64,000 nt of DNA from Streptomyces rimosus (GCF_008704655.1 NZ_CP023688.1:4030001-4094000), one strand, 5' to 3'; positions 41,136 through 50,959 are shown, counted from the stretch's first letter. Notes: generated by a model from the letters alone, not told the origin. Program-made: numbers and translations.

Positions 41136-42254
41136 ATGAGCATCTGGATCGACATCGCGGGGCTGCCCCCCGAGCGTTTGGTATTCAGTCCCTCGCCGCT
41201 CGCCGAGTTGGGGTCTGCCCTGCACGCGCTTGCCGAGCCCGGCCACCATCCTGGGCTGCACGGCTGGACGACCGCGACGGCTAGCGCGCTCAAGGCCGAT
41301 CTGGCGGATCGGCTGCATGAGGCGGACTTTCTGTGGGGGCCTACGTTTTCGGACGTGACGATGGCGTTCGCCGCGGTCGCGGATGCGGCCGGGCAGCCCG
41401 GCACGACGCTTTCCGAGGATCTGGATCTTCTCGACCGGCTCGACGACGAGCTTTACGTGGACGCCGCGCTGGAGATCACCTGCTCCAGCGCGTACAGCCG
41501 CGGCGGGCCGTCGCCGCTGGTGAACGCGGAGAGCCGTCGGGCGGCGCTGGAGCGGGCCGCCGCGCGCGGTCCCCGGCAGTCCGAGTTCGCGCGGCGGCTG
41601 CTCGCCGATCCGCCTGCCGTACGGGCCTGGGTCCGCCGGCTGTTCGAGGACTGTGACCAGGCGTTCTTCGCGGACGTCTGGCAGCGGGTGCGGTTCCAGC
41701 TCGCCTCGGACGCGCGCCACAAGGCCGAGGTGTTGCGCCGTAAGGGCCTGGCGGAGGCGATGGCCGAGGTGTCGCCCGCGGTGTCGCTGGACGAGAAGCG
41801 TTCCCGCATCGTCGTCGACAAGCTCAGCCACGGCCACACCACGGCCACCGACCCGACTGTCGGCGCGGGTGTCACCTTCGTGCCGTCCTCGTTCGGCTGG
41901 CCGCACCTGATGGTGCTGCATGCGCCGGGCTGGCGTCCGGTGATCCACTATCCGATCGCGGCGCCGGAGCTGGCCGGTCCCGCCTCGGTCGCCCTGCTCG
42001 AATCGCGGCTCGACGCGCTCGCCCACCCGATGCGTCTACGGATGTGCCGCAACCTGGCCCGTACGGCTTACACGACCGGCGAACTCGCCGCCGTGCACGA
42101 GATATCCGCGCCGGAGGTGTCGCGGCACCTCGCCGTCCTCAAGAAGGCTGGCCTGCTCCAGACGCGCCGCCGTGGCCGGTACGTACAGCACCAGTTGGAC
42201 GTGCAGGTGGTGGCGCGTCTGGGCAGTGACTTCCTGGAGGGCGTGCTGCGCTGA
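41136..42254 (+). CDS. ArsR-type winged-helix regulator with DUF5937-like N-terminus
   Basis: 372 residues from ATG 41136. A long N-terminal domain (MSIWIDIAGLPPERLVFSPS, PLAELGSALHALAEPGHHPG) typical of streptomycete DUF5937 proteins is joined to a C-terminal ArsR helix-turn-helix (LDALAHPMRLRMCRNLART, LAAVHEISAPEVSRHLAVLK KAGLLQTRRRGRYVQ). No metal-binding Cys motif of classical ArsR is present. The ribosome site is weak (AAAAGA). Ligand and targets unknown; the upstream palindrome is a plausible own operator. Confidence 0.85.
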   Translation: MSIWIDIAGLPPERLVFSPSPLAELGSALHALAEPGHHPGLHGWTTATASALKADLADRLHEADFLWGPTFSDVTMAFAAVADAAGQPGTTLSEDLDLLDRLDDELYVDAALEITCSSAYSRGGPSPLVNAESRRAALERAAARGPRQSEFARRLLADPPAVRAWVRRLFEDCDQAFFADVWQRVRFQLASDARHKAEVLRRKGLAEAMAEVSPAVSLDEKRSRIVVDKLSHGHTTATDPTVGAGVTFVPSSFGWPHLMVLHAPGWRPVIHYPIAAPELAGPASVALLESRLDALAHPMRLRMCRNLARTAYTTGELAAVHEISAPEVSRHLAVLKKAGLLQTRRRGRYVQHQLDVQVVARLGSDFLEGVLR

Positions 42255-42281
42255 GAGAGCGCCTGTTCCGCGGCCGCCTCC

Positions 42282-42992
42282 TCAGTTCTCCTGAAGGAAC
42301 TTTTTGGCGAGCGCGTCACCACGGGACACAGCCTCGCTGTGGCTCTCGATGGGCGACGCCTTGGAGTTCTTGAACAGGATGTACGTGACGCCGGATTCGG
42401 CGCCGCCGGTGGCCGGGTCGGGGTCGATGCCGAGGCCCTTGGCCGCCGCGTACGACGCCTCGCCGATGATCTTTTCGGGGCCGGTGTCGCCGACGACGGC
42501 GTACTCGACCTTGTTGTTGTAGATGATGGCGACCACGCCGCCGCCCTTGATGCCCGCCGACTCGTAGTTCCAGATGCCGCTGACCGAGGGGACGACGACG
42601 TACGGCAGTTTCTCGGCGTTCAGCGGTTTGCCGTCGGACTGGTGGAAGCGGGTGTCCGCCTGGAACCAGGGGTCGGTGTCCTTGTTGCACTTGGCGGTGA
42701 CCTGGCCGTCGCAGTCGACGTCCATGTCCGCCTTCCAGAACACGGCGTTCTTCTTGCCGCAGACCGGGACGGTCGCCGGTGTCTCCTCGTCGGTGCGGTA
42801 CTTGCCGTTGGAAATCTGCGAACAGTTCTTGACCTTGGCGAGCAGGTCGGCGGCGCTCACCGACCCCTCGGTCACGCCCGGCCGGCTCGCGGCGGCGGGG
42901 ACGGCGGAGGGCTGGGCGGTGGCGGGCAGTGCCGCGGCGGCGAGCAGCGCGGTTCCGGCGGCGGTGGCGAGGGCGGCGGTACGTATACGCAC
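42282..42992 (-). CDS. Secreted GH75 chitosanase
   Basis: 236 residues with a clear signal peptide (MRIRTAALATAAGTALLAAA, cleavage near ATAQP). The mature part matches glycoside hydrolase family 75: NAVFWKADMDVDCDGQVTAK with the acidic catalytic region, TRFHQSDGKPLNAEKLPYVV, and VVGDTGPEKIIGEASYAAA with the second acid. Endo-hydrolysis of chitosan outside the cell is expected. The start is GTG 42992 with AGAGGGG upstream. A palindrome just upstream suggests chitosan-oligosaccharide control. Confidence 0.88.
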   Translation of the reverse strand: MRIRTAALATAAGTALLAAAALPATAQPSAVPAAASRPGVTEGSVSAADLLAKVKNCSQISNGKYRTDEETPATVPVCGKKNAVFWKADMDVDCDGQVTAKCNKDTDPWFQADTRFHQSDGKPLNAEKLPYVVVPSVSGIWNYESAGIKGGGVVAIIYNNKVEYAVVGDTGPEKIIGEASYAAAKGLGIDPDPATGGAESGVTYILFKNSKASPIESHSEAVSRGDALAKKFLQEN

Positions 42993-43009
42993 GGGAGGAC
43001 CCCTCTGTT

Positions 43010-43022
43010 AGGAAAGTTTCCT
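43010..43022 (-). promoter_or_regulatory. Palindromic operator of the chitosanase gene
   Basis: AGGAAAGTTTCCT, a perfect odd palindrome 17 bp ahead of the GTG start, flanked by TT and TA. It agrees with the operator I recall for CsnR-type ROK repressors of Streptomyces chitosanase genes. Confidence 0.65.
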
Positions 43023-43214
43023 TACGGAGCCCGCCCAATCTCCTCCCCTCCCCCACCCCCGTCAACCCCGCGCCACCTCTCGGCTCACCCCCAACACAAC
43101 GATCGCCGAAGCCCGTTCACCTCACCAACACCAACACCAACCGGACCAGCGATGGACCAGCGGTGGATCAGCGGTGGACCAGCGCCGAGCCAGCGATGCA
43201 CCACCCCCGCCCCC

Positions 43215-44252
43215 TCAAACCGCCTCAGCCTCAACCACCGAAGTCAGCGCCGGAGTAGGCACAACCCGCACCATCCGAAACCCCGCCCCCTCCAGCAACC
43301 CCTCGAACTCCGCAGCCGTACGCTCCCGCCCCTGAAGCATCATGAGCATCACGACATCCAGTGCGAAGGCCGGATGCGGCGTGCCGTCGGCGGGCAGCAC
43401 CGCGTCGATCACGAGCAGCCGGGTGCCGGGGGCCATGGCCCGGCGGACGGTGGCGAGGATGCGCAGGCAGTCGTCGTCGGGCCAGTCGTGCAGGATGTTC
43501 TTGAGCAGGTACAGGTCGCCGCCCTCGGGTACGGCCGTGAACAGGTCGCCGCCCTCGGTACGCCAGCGGCCGGCCAGCTCGGCGGTGTCGAGCAGGTGGT
43601 CGGCAACCGTTTCGGGCCGGTCGAAGAGCACCCCGGTCAGGCCCGGCGAGCGGGTGAGCACTTCGCGGAGCAGGCCGCCCCGGCCGCCCGCCACGTCCAC
43701 GACCGTCCCACTGTCCGGGAACGGGTAGCTCCCGGCGAGCAGTTCGTTCACCCCGCCGGTGAGGGAGGTCATCGCGGTGTCGAAGAGGCGGCTGGCGTCG
43801 GGGGTTTCGGCGAGGTGGGTGAAGAACGGGACCCCGTACGCGGCGTCGAAACCGGGTTGTCCCGTACGGAGGGTGTCCACGAGACCGCCGGCGGATCGCT
43901 GGTACATCTCGTCGGTGAACAACAGGACACCGGCGTGCCGGGAGCCCGGTACACCGGTACGCAGGTCCGCGCCGGCTTCCGTCAGGCCGAAGGTGCCGTC
44001 CGCGTTCTCGCTGAACAGGCCGCGTGTCGCGAGCAGTCGCAGGATGCGGCGCAGGGGGACGGCCCGGGTGCCGGAACGTTCGGCCAGCTCGTCGGCGGTC
44101 CGCGCGCCGTCGGCCAGGAGGTCCGCTATGCCGTGGAGGACGACGGCGCGCAGTGCGGACGCGTAGATGTGCCCGTACATGAGGTCGTGCAGCGACGACG
44201 TGGGGAAGTGGGGGTGGGAGGCGGCCGACGGAGTGACGGGAGTTGCTGTCAT
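43215..44252 (-). CDS. SAM-dependent O-methyltransferase (acetylserotonin/hydroxyneurosporene type)
   Basis: 345 residues from ATG 44252, with GGAGC 6 nt upstream. An N-terminal dimerisation/winged-helix domain (LHGIADLLADGARTADELAE, RILRLLATRGLF) is followed by a class I methyltransferase domain with GTVVDVAGGRGGLLREVL (SAM loop, about 185-202), DLYLLKNILHDWPDDDCLRIL (cited in part: catalytic-region His-Asp-Trp), and TRLLVIDAVLP. This is the O-methyltransferase type common in polyketide pathways, yet no biosynthetic cluster surrounds it. Substrate unknown. Confidence 0.9.
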   Translation of the reverse strand: MTATPVTPSAASHPHFPTSSLHDLMYGHIYASALRAVVLHGIADLLADGARTADELAERSGTRAVPLRRILRLLATRGLFSENADGTFGLTEAGADLRTGVPGSRHAGVLLFTDEMYQRSAGGLVDTLRTGQPGFDAAYGVPFFTHLAETPDASRLFDTAMTSLTGGVNELLAGSYPFPDSGTVVDVAGGRGGLLREVLTRSPGLTGVLFDRPETVADHLLDTAELAGRWRTEGGDLFTAVPEGGDLYLLKNILHDWPDDDCLRILATVRRAMAPGTRLLVIDAVLPADGTPHPAFALDVVMLMMLQGRERTAAEFEGLLEGAGFRMVRVVPTPALTSVVEAEAV

Positions 44253-44314
44253 GGATGAGCTCCTACCGTTGGGCGGTGTGCCGACGCCTCCCATTATCGG
44301 CGGTTTGCGCAGCT

Positions 44315-44347
44315 CAGGGCGGGTGTTATCGGTTCTGCCCCGCCCTG
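44315..44347 (-). terminator. Possible terminator after the response-regulator gene
   Basis: Nine-bp arms CAGGGCGGG / CCCGCCCTG with a 15-nt loop, 18 bp past the stop of the NarL-type regulator gene and before the methyltransferase start. Confidence 0.4.
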
Positions 44348-44364
44348 GTACCGGAAGGACTCCG

Positions 44365-45051
44365 TCAGGCCCCCGCGCCGCCCCCGGCCCGTACGAGCCC
44401 CGTCTCGTACGCCAGCACCACCGCCTGTACCCGGTCGCGCAGCTCCAGCTTCGTGAGGATCCGGCCCACATGGGTCTTGACCGTGGCCTCCGACAGCACC
44501 AGTTGGGCCGCGATCTCACCGTTCGACAGCCCCTGCGCGACCAGCAGCAGCACCTCCCGCTCGCGCTCGGTCAGCCGCCCGAGTTCCGGGCGGGACGGCT
44601 CGGCGGCGGCCGCCGGCAGCATCGGCGTGAACCGGTCCAGCAGCCGGCGGGTGGTGGACGGCGCGACCACCGCGTCCCCGCTCCGGACGGCGCGGATCGC
44701 GGCCAGCAGCTCGTTCGGCGGCACGTCCTTCAGCATGAAGCCGCTGGCCCCCGCCTTGAGCGCGGAGAAGGCGTACTCGTCCAGGTCAAAGGTGGTCAGG
44801 ATGAGCACCTTCGGCGCGTCCTCGTTCCGGCCGTCCGCGCAGATCCGGCGGGTGGTCTCCACCCCGTCCAGATTCGGCATACGGACGTCCATCAGGATCA
44901 CGTCGACCTTGGTGGACCGCAGCACCTCCAGGGCCTCCACGCCGTCACCGGCCTCGGCGACGACCTCCATGTCGGGCTGAGCGGCCAGCACCATACGGAA
45001 GCCGGTGCGCAAGAGCACCTGGTCGTCGACGAGCATCACGCGGACAGTCAT
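44365..45051 (-). CDS. NarL/LuxR-family response regulator
   Basis: 228 residues. Receiver domain starting [20 protein letters not shown], phospho-acceptor Asp in [15 protein letters not shown] (about 53), Lys region [12 protein letters not shown], and a C-terminal LuxR HTH ([39 protein letters not shown]). It forms a two-component system with the histidine kinase gene upstream on the same strand. Confidence 0.93.
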   Translation of the reverse strand: MTVRVMLVDDQVLLRTGFRMVLAAQPDMEVVAEAGDGVEALEVLRSTKVDVILMDVRMPNLDGVETTRRICADGRNEDAPKVLILTTFDLDEYAFSALKAGASGFMLKDVPPNELLAAIRAVRSGDAVVAPSTTRRLLDRFTPMLPAAAAEPSRPELGRLTEREREVLLLVAQGLSNGEIAAQLVLSEATVKTHVGRILTKLELRDRVQAVVLAYETGLVRAGGGAGA

Positions 45052-45150
45052 GGCAGGAGGTCCCTTTCAACGGCGGTGCGGCAACAGGGTACGGAGGTTG
45101 ATGCGTACGGGGGTAAGGGCGTACGGAGCGAACGCCGTACGGGACGGCGT

Positions 45151-45188
45151 CCAGCGGGAGGCGGAGCACCCAGCAGGAGGCGGAGCGC
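45151..45188. repeat. Two 19-bp tandem repeat units
   Basis: CCAGCGGGAGGCGGAGCAC (45151-45169) and CCAGCAGGAGGCGGAGCGC (45170-45188), differing at two positions, in the 217-bp gap between kinase and regulator genes; a further partial copy follows. Each copy holds GGAGG. Confidence 0.65.
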
Positions 45189-45268
45189 CCCGCAGGACGA
45201 CCGGCCCCCGACCATCGCCGCCCCTCCCCCGCACTCCCCCGACTCCCCCGCACTGCCCTGACGCCCCC

Positions 45269-46480
45269 TCACTGCCCCGACTTCAACGGCAGCACCGCGC
45301 TGATCCGGAAGCCCCCGCCCGGCCGCGGCCCCGCGTCCAGGCTGCCGCCGACCATGCCGACGCGTTCGCGCATGCCGATCAGGCCGTGGCCGAGGCCGTC
45401 GGCGCCGCCGCCCGTGTACAGCTCGTGCTGGGCGCCCCGGCCGTCGTCCTCGACCAGCAGGTCCAGCTCGCCGTCCTGGTAGGAGAGGCGGACCGTGGCA
45501 CCCACGTCCGGGCCGCCGTGCTTGCGGGTGTTGGTCAGCGCTTCCTGCACGATGCGGTACGCGGTCAGCTCGACGCTGCTGGGCAGCGGGCGCGGCTCGC
45601 CCACGACCCGGAAGTCGACCGGCAGCCCGGCACCCCGCACCTGGTCGATCAGGTCCGCCAGTTGCTCCACGCCGGGCTGCGGGACGTACTCGCCGCTCTC
45701 GGGCTGTTCGCCGGTGCGCAGCACGCCGAGCAGGCGGCGCATCTCGGCGAGCGCCTGCCGGCCGGTTCCGGAGATCGTCTCCAGGGCCTGTTTGGCCTGC
45801 TCGGGGGAAGCGTCCAGGACGTAAGCGGCGCCGTCGGCCTGGACGACCATCACGGACACGTTGTGCGCGACGACGTCGTGCAGTTCGCGAGCGATCCGGG
45901 CGCGCTCGGCGGCCACCGCGATGCGCGACTGCGTCTCACGTTCCTTCTCCAGGCGGGCGGCCTTCTCCTCCAGCTGGGCCCAGTACGCGCGGCGGGTCCG
46001 GACGGAGTCGCCGAGCACCCACGCCAGGACGAAGGGGACGGTGAGGAAGGCGATGGTGATCAGGCCCTGCCAGAGGCTGCGGTGCGGGGCCTCGTCCCCG
46101 CCGTACCGGACGGCGGCGATGGTCGGGCCGAGCAGCGCTCCGGCGAGGGCGGTGCGCGAGGCCCAGCGCCGGGTGCCCGAGGCGACCGTGTAGATGATCA
46201 CCAGCATGGCGAGGTTGGACGGCCTGGGCTGTACGTCGGCCCCGACCTGGCAGAGCCCGACCACGATCGTCAGCAGCAGCATCTGCCCGGGCGCCTTGCG
46301 CCGCAGCGCCACGACGAGGCACATCGCGATATCGACGAACGCGTCGGCGACGGTCCGCAGGTCGCTCTGCGTATCCGCCGACGCCACCAGCGTCAGGCTG
46401 CTGACACCGAACAGGAGGACCGCCCAGAAGGTGTCCACGCCGGTCGGATGCCTGCGGAAGAAGTCGTAGAGACGCTGCAC
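45269..46480 (-). CDS. NarL-type sensor histidine kinase
   Basis: 403 residues with about four or five N-terminal membrane helices ([69 protein letters not shown]), a coiled coil, and the HisKA_3 dimerisation region with His in [18 protein letters not shown], then an HATPase ([30 protein letters not shown]). No outer sensory domain, so it probably senses within the membrane, as in many Streptomyces NarL-type pairs. Confidence 0.92.
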   Translation of the reverse strand: MQRLYDFFRRHPTGVDTFWAVLLFGVSSLTLVASADTQSDLRTVADAFVDIAMCLVVALRRKAPGQMLLLTIVVGLCQVGADVQPRPSNLAMLVIIYTVASGTRRWASRTALAGALLGPTIAAVRYGGDEAPHRSLWQGLITIAFLTVPFVLAWVLGDSVRTRRAYWAQLEEKAARLEKERETQSRIAVAAERARIARELHDVVAHNVSVMVVQADGAAYVLDASPEQAKQALETISGTGRQALAEMRRLLGVLRTGEQPESGEYVPQPGVEQLADLIDQVRGAGLPVDFRVVGEPRPLPSSVELTAYRIVQEALTNTRKHGGPDVGATVRLSYQDGELDLLVEDDGRGAQHELYTGGGADGLGHGLIGMRERVGMVGGSLDAGPRPGGGFRISAVLPLKSGQ

Positions 46481-46648
46481 GTCACCCAGCGTAGGCAGAG
46501 CGTATCGGCGGACGGGTCAACCGGACGGGCGATCCTGGGGGACGGGCCTACTCCGCAAGGTGGAGACGGGCCCGGGACCGTGGTCCCTGGCCCCGGCACA
46601 CCACCGGTTCCGGGGCCCGGGCCGGTCGGCCCCGCGTACCGTGGTGCG

Positions 46649-47668
46649 GTGACACACGACTGGTGCGGCTGGCGGGACGCGACGGAGCGGGCGCTGTACG
46701 GCCCCAGTGGCTTCTACACCCGCGGCGACGGGCCGGGCCCCGCCGGTCACTTCCGTACTTCCGTGCACGTATCCCCTCTGTATGCCGAGGCACTGGCCAC
46801 GCTGCTCTGCCGGGTCGACGCGGCGCTCGGCAGCCCGGCGGAACTCGCGCTGGTGGATGTGGGCGCCGGGCGTGGCGAACTGCTGACCGGCGTACTGGCG
46901 GCGCTCCCGGAACCGGTGTGCGCCCGCGTGCGCCCCTACGCCGTTGAACGCGCCCCCCGGCCCGCCGGCCTCGACGAGCGCGTCACCTGGCGCGCCGAGC
47001 TGCCCGCGCCCGGCTCCCTGACGGGCCTGCTCTTCGCCAACGAGTGGCTGGACAACGTCCCGGTCGATGTCGCCGAAACCGACGGGAACGGGGTGCCGCG
47101 GCTCGTCCTCGTGAGCCCGGACGGCACCGAACGGCTCGGCGACCCGGTGACCGGCGCCGACGCCGACTGGCTCGCCCGCTGGTGGCCCCTGCCGCACTGC
47201 GCTCCGGACCACGCCCCCGCCTCCGGGCTGCGCGCCGAGATCGGCCACCCCCGGGACGCGGCCTGGTCCCGCGCCGTACGCGCCCTGCGCGCCGGCCTCG
47301 CCGTCACCGCCGACTACGCGCACTCCCGCGACGCCCGCCCGCCCTACGGCACGCTCACCGGCTTCCGCGAGGGCCGCGAGGTCCGCCCCGTACCGGACGG
47401 CACCTGCGACATCACCGCCCACGTCGCCCTCGACGCCTGCGCGGGCCCCGGCGCCGAGCACCTCACCCAGCGGCAGGCGCTGCACGCCCTCGGCATCGAC
47501 GGCCGCCGCCCGCCCCTGTCCCTCGCCTCCAGCGACCCGGCCGCCTACGTACGGGCCCTCGGCGCGGCGGGCGCGGCGGCGGAGCTGACCGACCCGGCGG
47601 GCCTGGGCTCCTTCGGCTGGCTGCTGCAACCGGTCGGCGGCAGCTGTACGGGGCTGCTCACCAGGTGA
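46649..47668 (+). CDS. MidA/NDUFAF7-type SAM-dependent methyltransferase
   Basis: 339 residues from GTG 46649 ([20 protein letters not shown]). Family pattern: N-terminal [10 protein letters not shown] ... [23 protein letters not shown] loop [31 protein letters not shown] (the conserved NE motif) and [20 protein letters not shown]. The eukaryotic relative NDUFAF7/MidA methylates an arginine of the complex I subunit NDUFS2. It ends 37 bp before a NuoD gene, the bacterial NDUFS2 homologue, on the same strand. Confidence 0.9.
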   Translation: MTHDWCGWRDATERALYGPSGFYTRGDGPGPAGHFRTSVHVSPLYAEALATLLCRVDAALGSPAELALVDVGAGRGELLTGVLAALPEPVCARVRPYAVERAPRPAGLDERVTWRAELPAPGSLTGLLFANEWLDNVPVDVAETDGNGVPRLVLVSPDGTERLGDPVTGADADWLARWWPLPHCAPDHAPASGLRAEIGHPRDAAWSRAVRALRAGLAVTADYAHSRDARPPYGTLTGFREGREVRPVPDGTCDITAHVALDACAGPGAEHLTQRQALHALGIDGRRPPLSLASSDPAAYVRALGAAGAAAELTDPAGLGSFGWLLQPVGGSCTGLLTR

Positions 47669-47705
47669 CGGCCGGCGGCGGCCGGCGAGCTGCGAGACTG
47701 TTCCC

Positions 47706-48848
47706 ATGACGGAGACCACGGTCGGCATCGGCGGAGCGGCGGAGAGCACCGACATGGTGCTGAACATCGGCCCGCAGCACCCCTCCACGCACGGCGTGCT
47801 GCGGCTGCGCCTCGTCCTGGACGGCGAGCGCATCCGGCACGCCGAGCCCGTGATCGGCTATATGCACCGCGGCGCCGAGAAGCTCTTCGAGGCGCGCGAC
47901 TACCGGCAGATCATCATGCTCGCCAACCGCCACGACTGGCTGTCGGCCTTCTCCAACGAGCTGGGCGTGGTCCTCGGTGTGGAGCGGATGCTCGGCATGG
48001 AGGTCCCCGAGCGCGCCGTGTGGACCCGTACGCTCCTCGCCGAGCTGAACCGGGTGCTGAACCACCTGATGTTCCTCGGCTCCTACCCCCTGGAGCTGGG
48101 CGGCATCACGCCCGTCTTCCACGCCTTCCGCGAGCGCGAAGAGCTGCAGAACGTGATGGAGGAGATCTCCGGCGGGCGCATGCACTACATGTTCAACCGC
48201 GTCGGCGGCCTGAAGGAGGACCTGCCGGCGGGCTGGCTCGGGCGCGCCCGGCACGCCGTCTCCGAGGTCCGTTCCCGGATGGACGTCTTCGACCGGCTGG
48301 TCCTGGGCAACGAGATCTTCCGGGGCCGCACGCGCGGCATCGGCGTGCTGAGCCGCGAGGCGGTGCACGGGTACGGCGTGTCGGGGCCGATCGCCCGCGC
48401 CTCCGGTGTCGACTTCGACCTGCGCCGCGACGAGCCGTACCTGGCGTACGCCGATCTCCAGGACACGCTCAAGGTGGTCACCCGCGAGGAGGGCGACTGC
48501 CTGGCCCGCTTCGAATGCCTGCTGGAGCAGACCCACAACTCCCTCGACCTGGCCGACGCCTGCCTGGACCGGATCGCCGACCTGCCGCCGGGTCCGATCA
48601 ACCAGCGCCTGCCGAAGGTCCTCAAGGCCCCCGAGGGCGCGACCTACGCCTGGACCGAGAACCCGCTCGGCATCAACGGCTACTACCTGGTCTCCAAGGG
48701 CGAGAAGACCCCGTACCGCCTCAAGCTCCGCTCGGCGTCGTACAACAACATCCAGGCGCTGGCCGAGCTGCTGCCGGGCACGCTCGTGGCCGACATGGTC
48801 GCCATCCTCGGGTCGCTGTTCTTCGTGGTGGGCGACATCGACAAGTAG
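47706..48848 (+). CDS. nuoD2: NADH-quinone oxidoreductase subunit D, solo copy
   Basis: 380 residues of the 49-kDa subunit of complex I. N-terminal [20 protein letters not shown], then [20 protein letters not shown] (Arg55 here), [20 protein letters not shown], and the C-terminal [35 protein letters not shown]. No other nuo gene is near, so this is a second, unlinked NuoD as known in S. coelicolor. It may replace NuoD in alternative complex I forms. Probably co-transcribed with the methyltransferase. Confidence 0.95.
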   Translation: MTETTVGIGGAAESTDMVLNIGPQHPSTHGVLRLRLVLDGERIRHAEPVIGYMHRGAEKLFEARDYRQIIMLANRHDWLSAFSNELGVVLGVERMLGMEVPERAVWTRTLLAELNRVLNHLMFLGSYPLELGGITPVFHAFREREELQNVMEEISGGRMHYMFNRVGGLKEDLPAGWLGRARHAVSEVRSRMDVFDRLVLGNEIFRGRTRGIGVLSREAVHGYGVSGPIARASGVDFDLRRDEPYLAYADLQDTLKVVTREEGDCLARFECLLEQTHNSLDLADACLDRIADLPPGPINQRLPKVLKAPEGATYAWTENPLGINGYYLVSKGEKTPYRLKLRSASYNNIQALAELLPGTLVADMVAILGSLFFVVGDIDK

Positions 48849-48875
48849 GCGGCAGCGGCACGGGGGCGAGCGCCG

Positions 48876-49472
48876 CTACCTGCGCGGCTTCGGCCCCTCC
48901 CGGTGCCACGCCGTGACGCCGAGCTTGCCGGTGCTGCCCAGGTCGACCAGCTCGCGCACCGTCTGCGGCCGGCCGCCGTCCTCGGCCGGTGTGAGCGCCA
49001 GGTACGCGCCGTTCACCGCGCCGCCCGTCACGTCCGTGACCCGGTTGCGCCACATCAGTACGGCCGTGGCGTGCTCGCCCGGCTCGAGCGTCAGCGGCTC
49101 GGGGCCGACGTCGTCCACGATGTCCGAGCCGTGCGCGATCTTCACGTCCAGCGGCTTGCGGTGCTCGTCGAGGACGCGGACGCCCGGGTAGCCGTTGATC
49201 TTGTACGGGAGGGTGCCGCAGTTGGTCAGGGTGATCCCCATCGCGCGGGTGCCCATGGCGGCGTTCACCGGCAGCCCCTTGATGACGACGCCGTCCTCGG
49301 GGCAGGTGGGCGCGGTCCTGGAGGACTTGGCCGTGGGCTTCGGTTCCGATTGCGCCTTCGGTTCGGACGCCGACGAGCAGCCGGCCACGGCGAGTGCAGT
49401 GACGGCGAGGGCGGCAGCCAGGGCCGTCCGCGTCACCGGCCGGGCCGCTCTTCCGGTGCCTCGTCCGGCCAC
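48876..49472 (-). CDS. DUF4232-type secreted lipoprotein
   Basis: 198 residues. Signal peptide ALAAALAVTALAVAGC with lipid Cys32, then a Ser/Pro/Lys linker and a beta-rich domain with the DUF4232 pattern (MGITLTNCGTLPYKINGYPG, ATAVLMWRNRVT). Function unknown; such lipoproteins are numerous in Streptomyces. Convergent with nuoD2, 27 bp away. Confidence 0.82.
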   Translation of the reverse strand: MAGRGTGRAARPVTRTALAAALAVTALAVAGCSSASEPKAQSEPKPTAKSSRTAPTCPEDGVVIKGLPVNAAMGTRAMGITLTNCGTLPYKINGYPGVRVLDEHRKPLDVKIAHGSDIVDDVGPEPLTLEPGEHATAVLMWRNRVTDVTGGAVNGAYLALTPAEDGGRPQTVRELVDLGSTGKLGVTAWHREGPKPRR

Positions 49473-49593
49473 TGCCCACCCCCGCGTCCGCCCGGCGCCC
49501 GCGCGTCCCGTACGGCGCGCGCCACGCCCTGATCAAGTCGGACGCCAGCGTACCCGTATGCAAACGTCCCGCCTCGCCGTACGGCCCGCCGCC

Positions 49594-50295
49594 TCACGCC
49601 CCGAACAGCTTCCGGCATTCCTCTGTCCACCCCGTCACCTCGACCGGAACCGTCCGGTGCGCCTCCCACCGATCCCGGTCCAGCCGTAGCCGCCGCAGCG
49701 TGCGTGCCTCCCCGCGCACCGCGATGACCCGCACGCCGTCCGGTTCGTATCCGAGCTTGCGCGAGACGGCCAGGGACCGAGGGTTGTCCGTCATCGCGGC
49801 GGACGTCACGGAGTGCGCGCCGAGCTGTGCGAAGGCGAAGTGCAGGACGGCCGCGCGCATTTCCGTACCGATGCCCTGGTTCTGGTGGGCCAGCCCCAGC
49901 CAGGAACCGGTCTCCGCCTCCCGGGTCACGCCGAAGTCGGCGGCGGAGAGTTCCTGTATGCCCACCGGTTCGCCGTCCCGCGTCACGGCCAGGCCCAGCG
50001 CCCAGCGCTCCGGCCGCCATTGCGCGATCAGGCCGAGCTGGTGCTGGAAGGTGCTCCGCCCGCGCTCCTCCGGGGAACCATCCGTCCAGGGCACGCTGAA
50101 CGGCATCTCCGCCGGGTCGTGCACACCGTCAGCGGAGACCGCGGCGAGTTCGTCCAGCAGGGCGGTGTCCGGCAGGCGCAGTTCCAGACGCGGGGTACGG
50201 ATGCGGATGCCGTACGGGAGCCAGAAGCGGAACCCGTACTCCGGCCCGGGTTCTCCCGTACATGCTTCGTCTGCCATGCCTGCCGTGTCTGCCAT
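49594..50295 (-). CDS. GNAT-family N-acetyltransferase (RimJ/RimL-like)
   Basis: 233 residues. Begins with RIRTPRLELRLPDTALLDEL, contains ALGLAVTRDGEPVGIQELSA, GSWLGLAHQNQGIGTEMRAA (acetyl-CoA loop QNQGIG) and NPRSLAVSRKLGYEPDGVRV. RimJ-like proteins acetylate protein N-termini, antibiotics or amino groups of small molecules; the substrate is unknown. Two alternative starts are 18 bp apart (50295 and 50277). Lies 40 bp downstream of a TetR gene. Confidence 0.87.
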   Translation of the reverse strand: MADTAGMADEACTGEPGPEYGFRFWLPYGIRIRTPRLELRLPDTALLDELAAVSADGVHDPAEMPFSVPWTDGSPEERGRSTFQHQLGLIAQWRPERWALGLAVTRDGEPVGIQELSAADFGVTREAETGSWLGLAHQNQGIGTEMRAAVLHFAFAQLGAHSVTSAAMTDNPRSLAVSRKLGYEPDGVRVIAVRGEARTLRRLRLDRDRWEAHRTVPVEVTGWTEECRKLFGA

Positions 50296-50335
50296 GACGG
50301 AATGCTGCCGAACGTACGGCAGTCCGTCGACCGGA

Positions 50336-50959
50336 TTACCGCGCCCTCAGTCCCTCCAGATGCCGCCTCAGCACCGCGCGCTGCGCTTCCGGAGTGACGT
50401 ACTCCGGCTCCAGCATCGCCCGCAGATTGAGCCCGTCCAGCAGGGCGGACAGCCGCAGGCACTCCAGGTCCACATCCAGGTCGGCGGGCAGGGCGCCGGC
50501 TTCCTGCGCGCCGCGCAGCACCCGCGCCAGCAGGTCCCGCAGGCCGGTCTCCATCTCCAGCGCGCAGGCCCGCAGCTCCGGGCGGATACGGGCCGCCCCG
50601 CAGAACGCCATCCACAGGACCGCCTCCTGCCGCCGCTCCTCGTCCAGCGCCAGGAACTCGCCGATCAGCTCCTCGACCCGCACCGGACGTTCGTCGCGCG
50701 CCGCCGGGTCGAGGAGGCGGTCCACATGGGCGCGTACGCGCCCGTCGATACGCGTGCTCAGCTCGCGCATCGTGAAGAGCAGCAGTTCGTCGTGGTCGCG
50801 GAAGTAGTGCCGCACCGATCCGATGGCCAGCCCGGCCTCTTCGGCGACGTTGCGCAGCGAGGCGCCTTCCACTCCCTCCCGGCCGATCACGCGCAGCACG
50901 GCGTCGGCGACGGCCCGGCGGCGGGCCCCGGGATCAACGATCTTCGGCATGGTGGCCAT
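50336..50959 (-). CDS. TetR-family transcriptional regulator
   Basis: 207 residues. HTH with VADAVLRVIGREGVEGASLR NVAEEAGLAIGSVRHYFRDH, a DHDELLLFTM segment, and the TetR_C-type C-terminus found in BetI-like regulators. The ATG at 50959 or 50950 may start it; neither has a convincing ribosome site. It is divergent from the DUF1453-like membrane protein and a perfect 24-bp palindrome lies between, so autoregulation and control of that neighbour are likely. Confidence 0.9.
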   Translation of the reverse strand: MATMPKIVDPGARRRAVADAVLRVIGREGVEGASLRNVAEEAGLAIGSVRHYFRDHDELLLFTMRELSTRIDGRVRAHVDRLLDPAARDERPVRVEELIGEFLALDEERRQEAVLWMAFCGAARIRPELRACALEMETGLRDLLARVLRGAQEAGALPADLDVDLECLRLSALLDGLNLRAMLEPEYVTPEAQRAVLRRHLEGLRAR

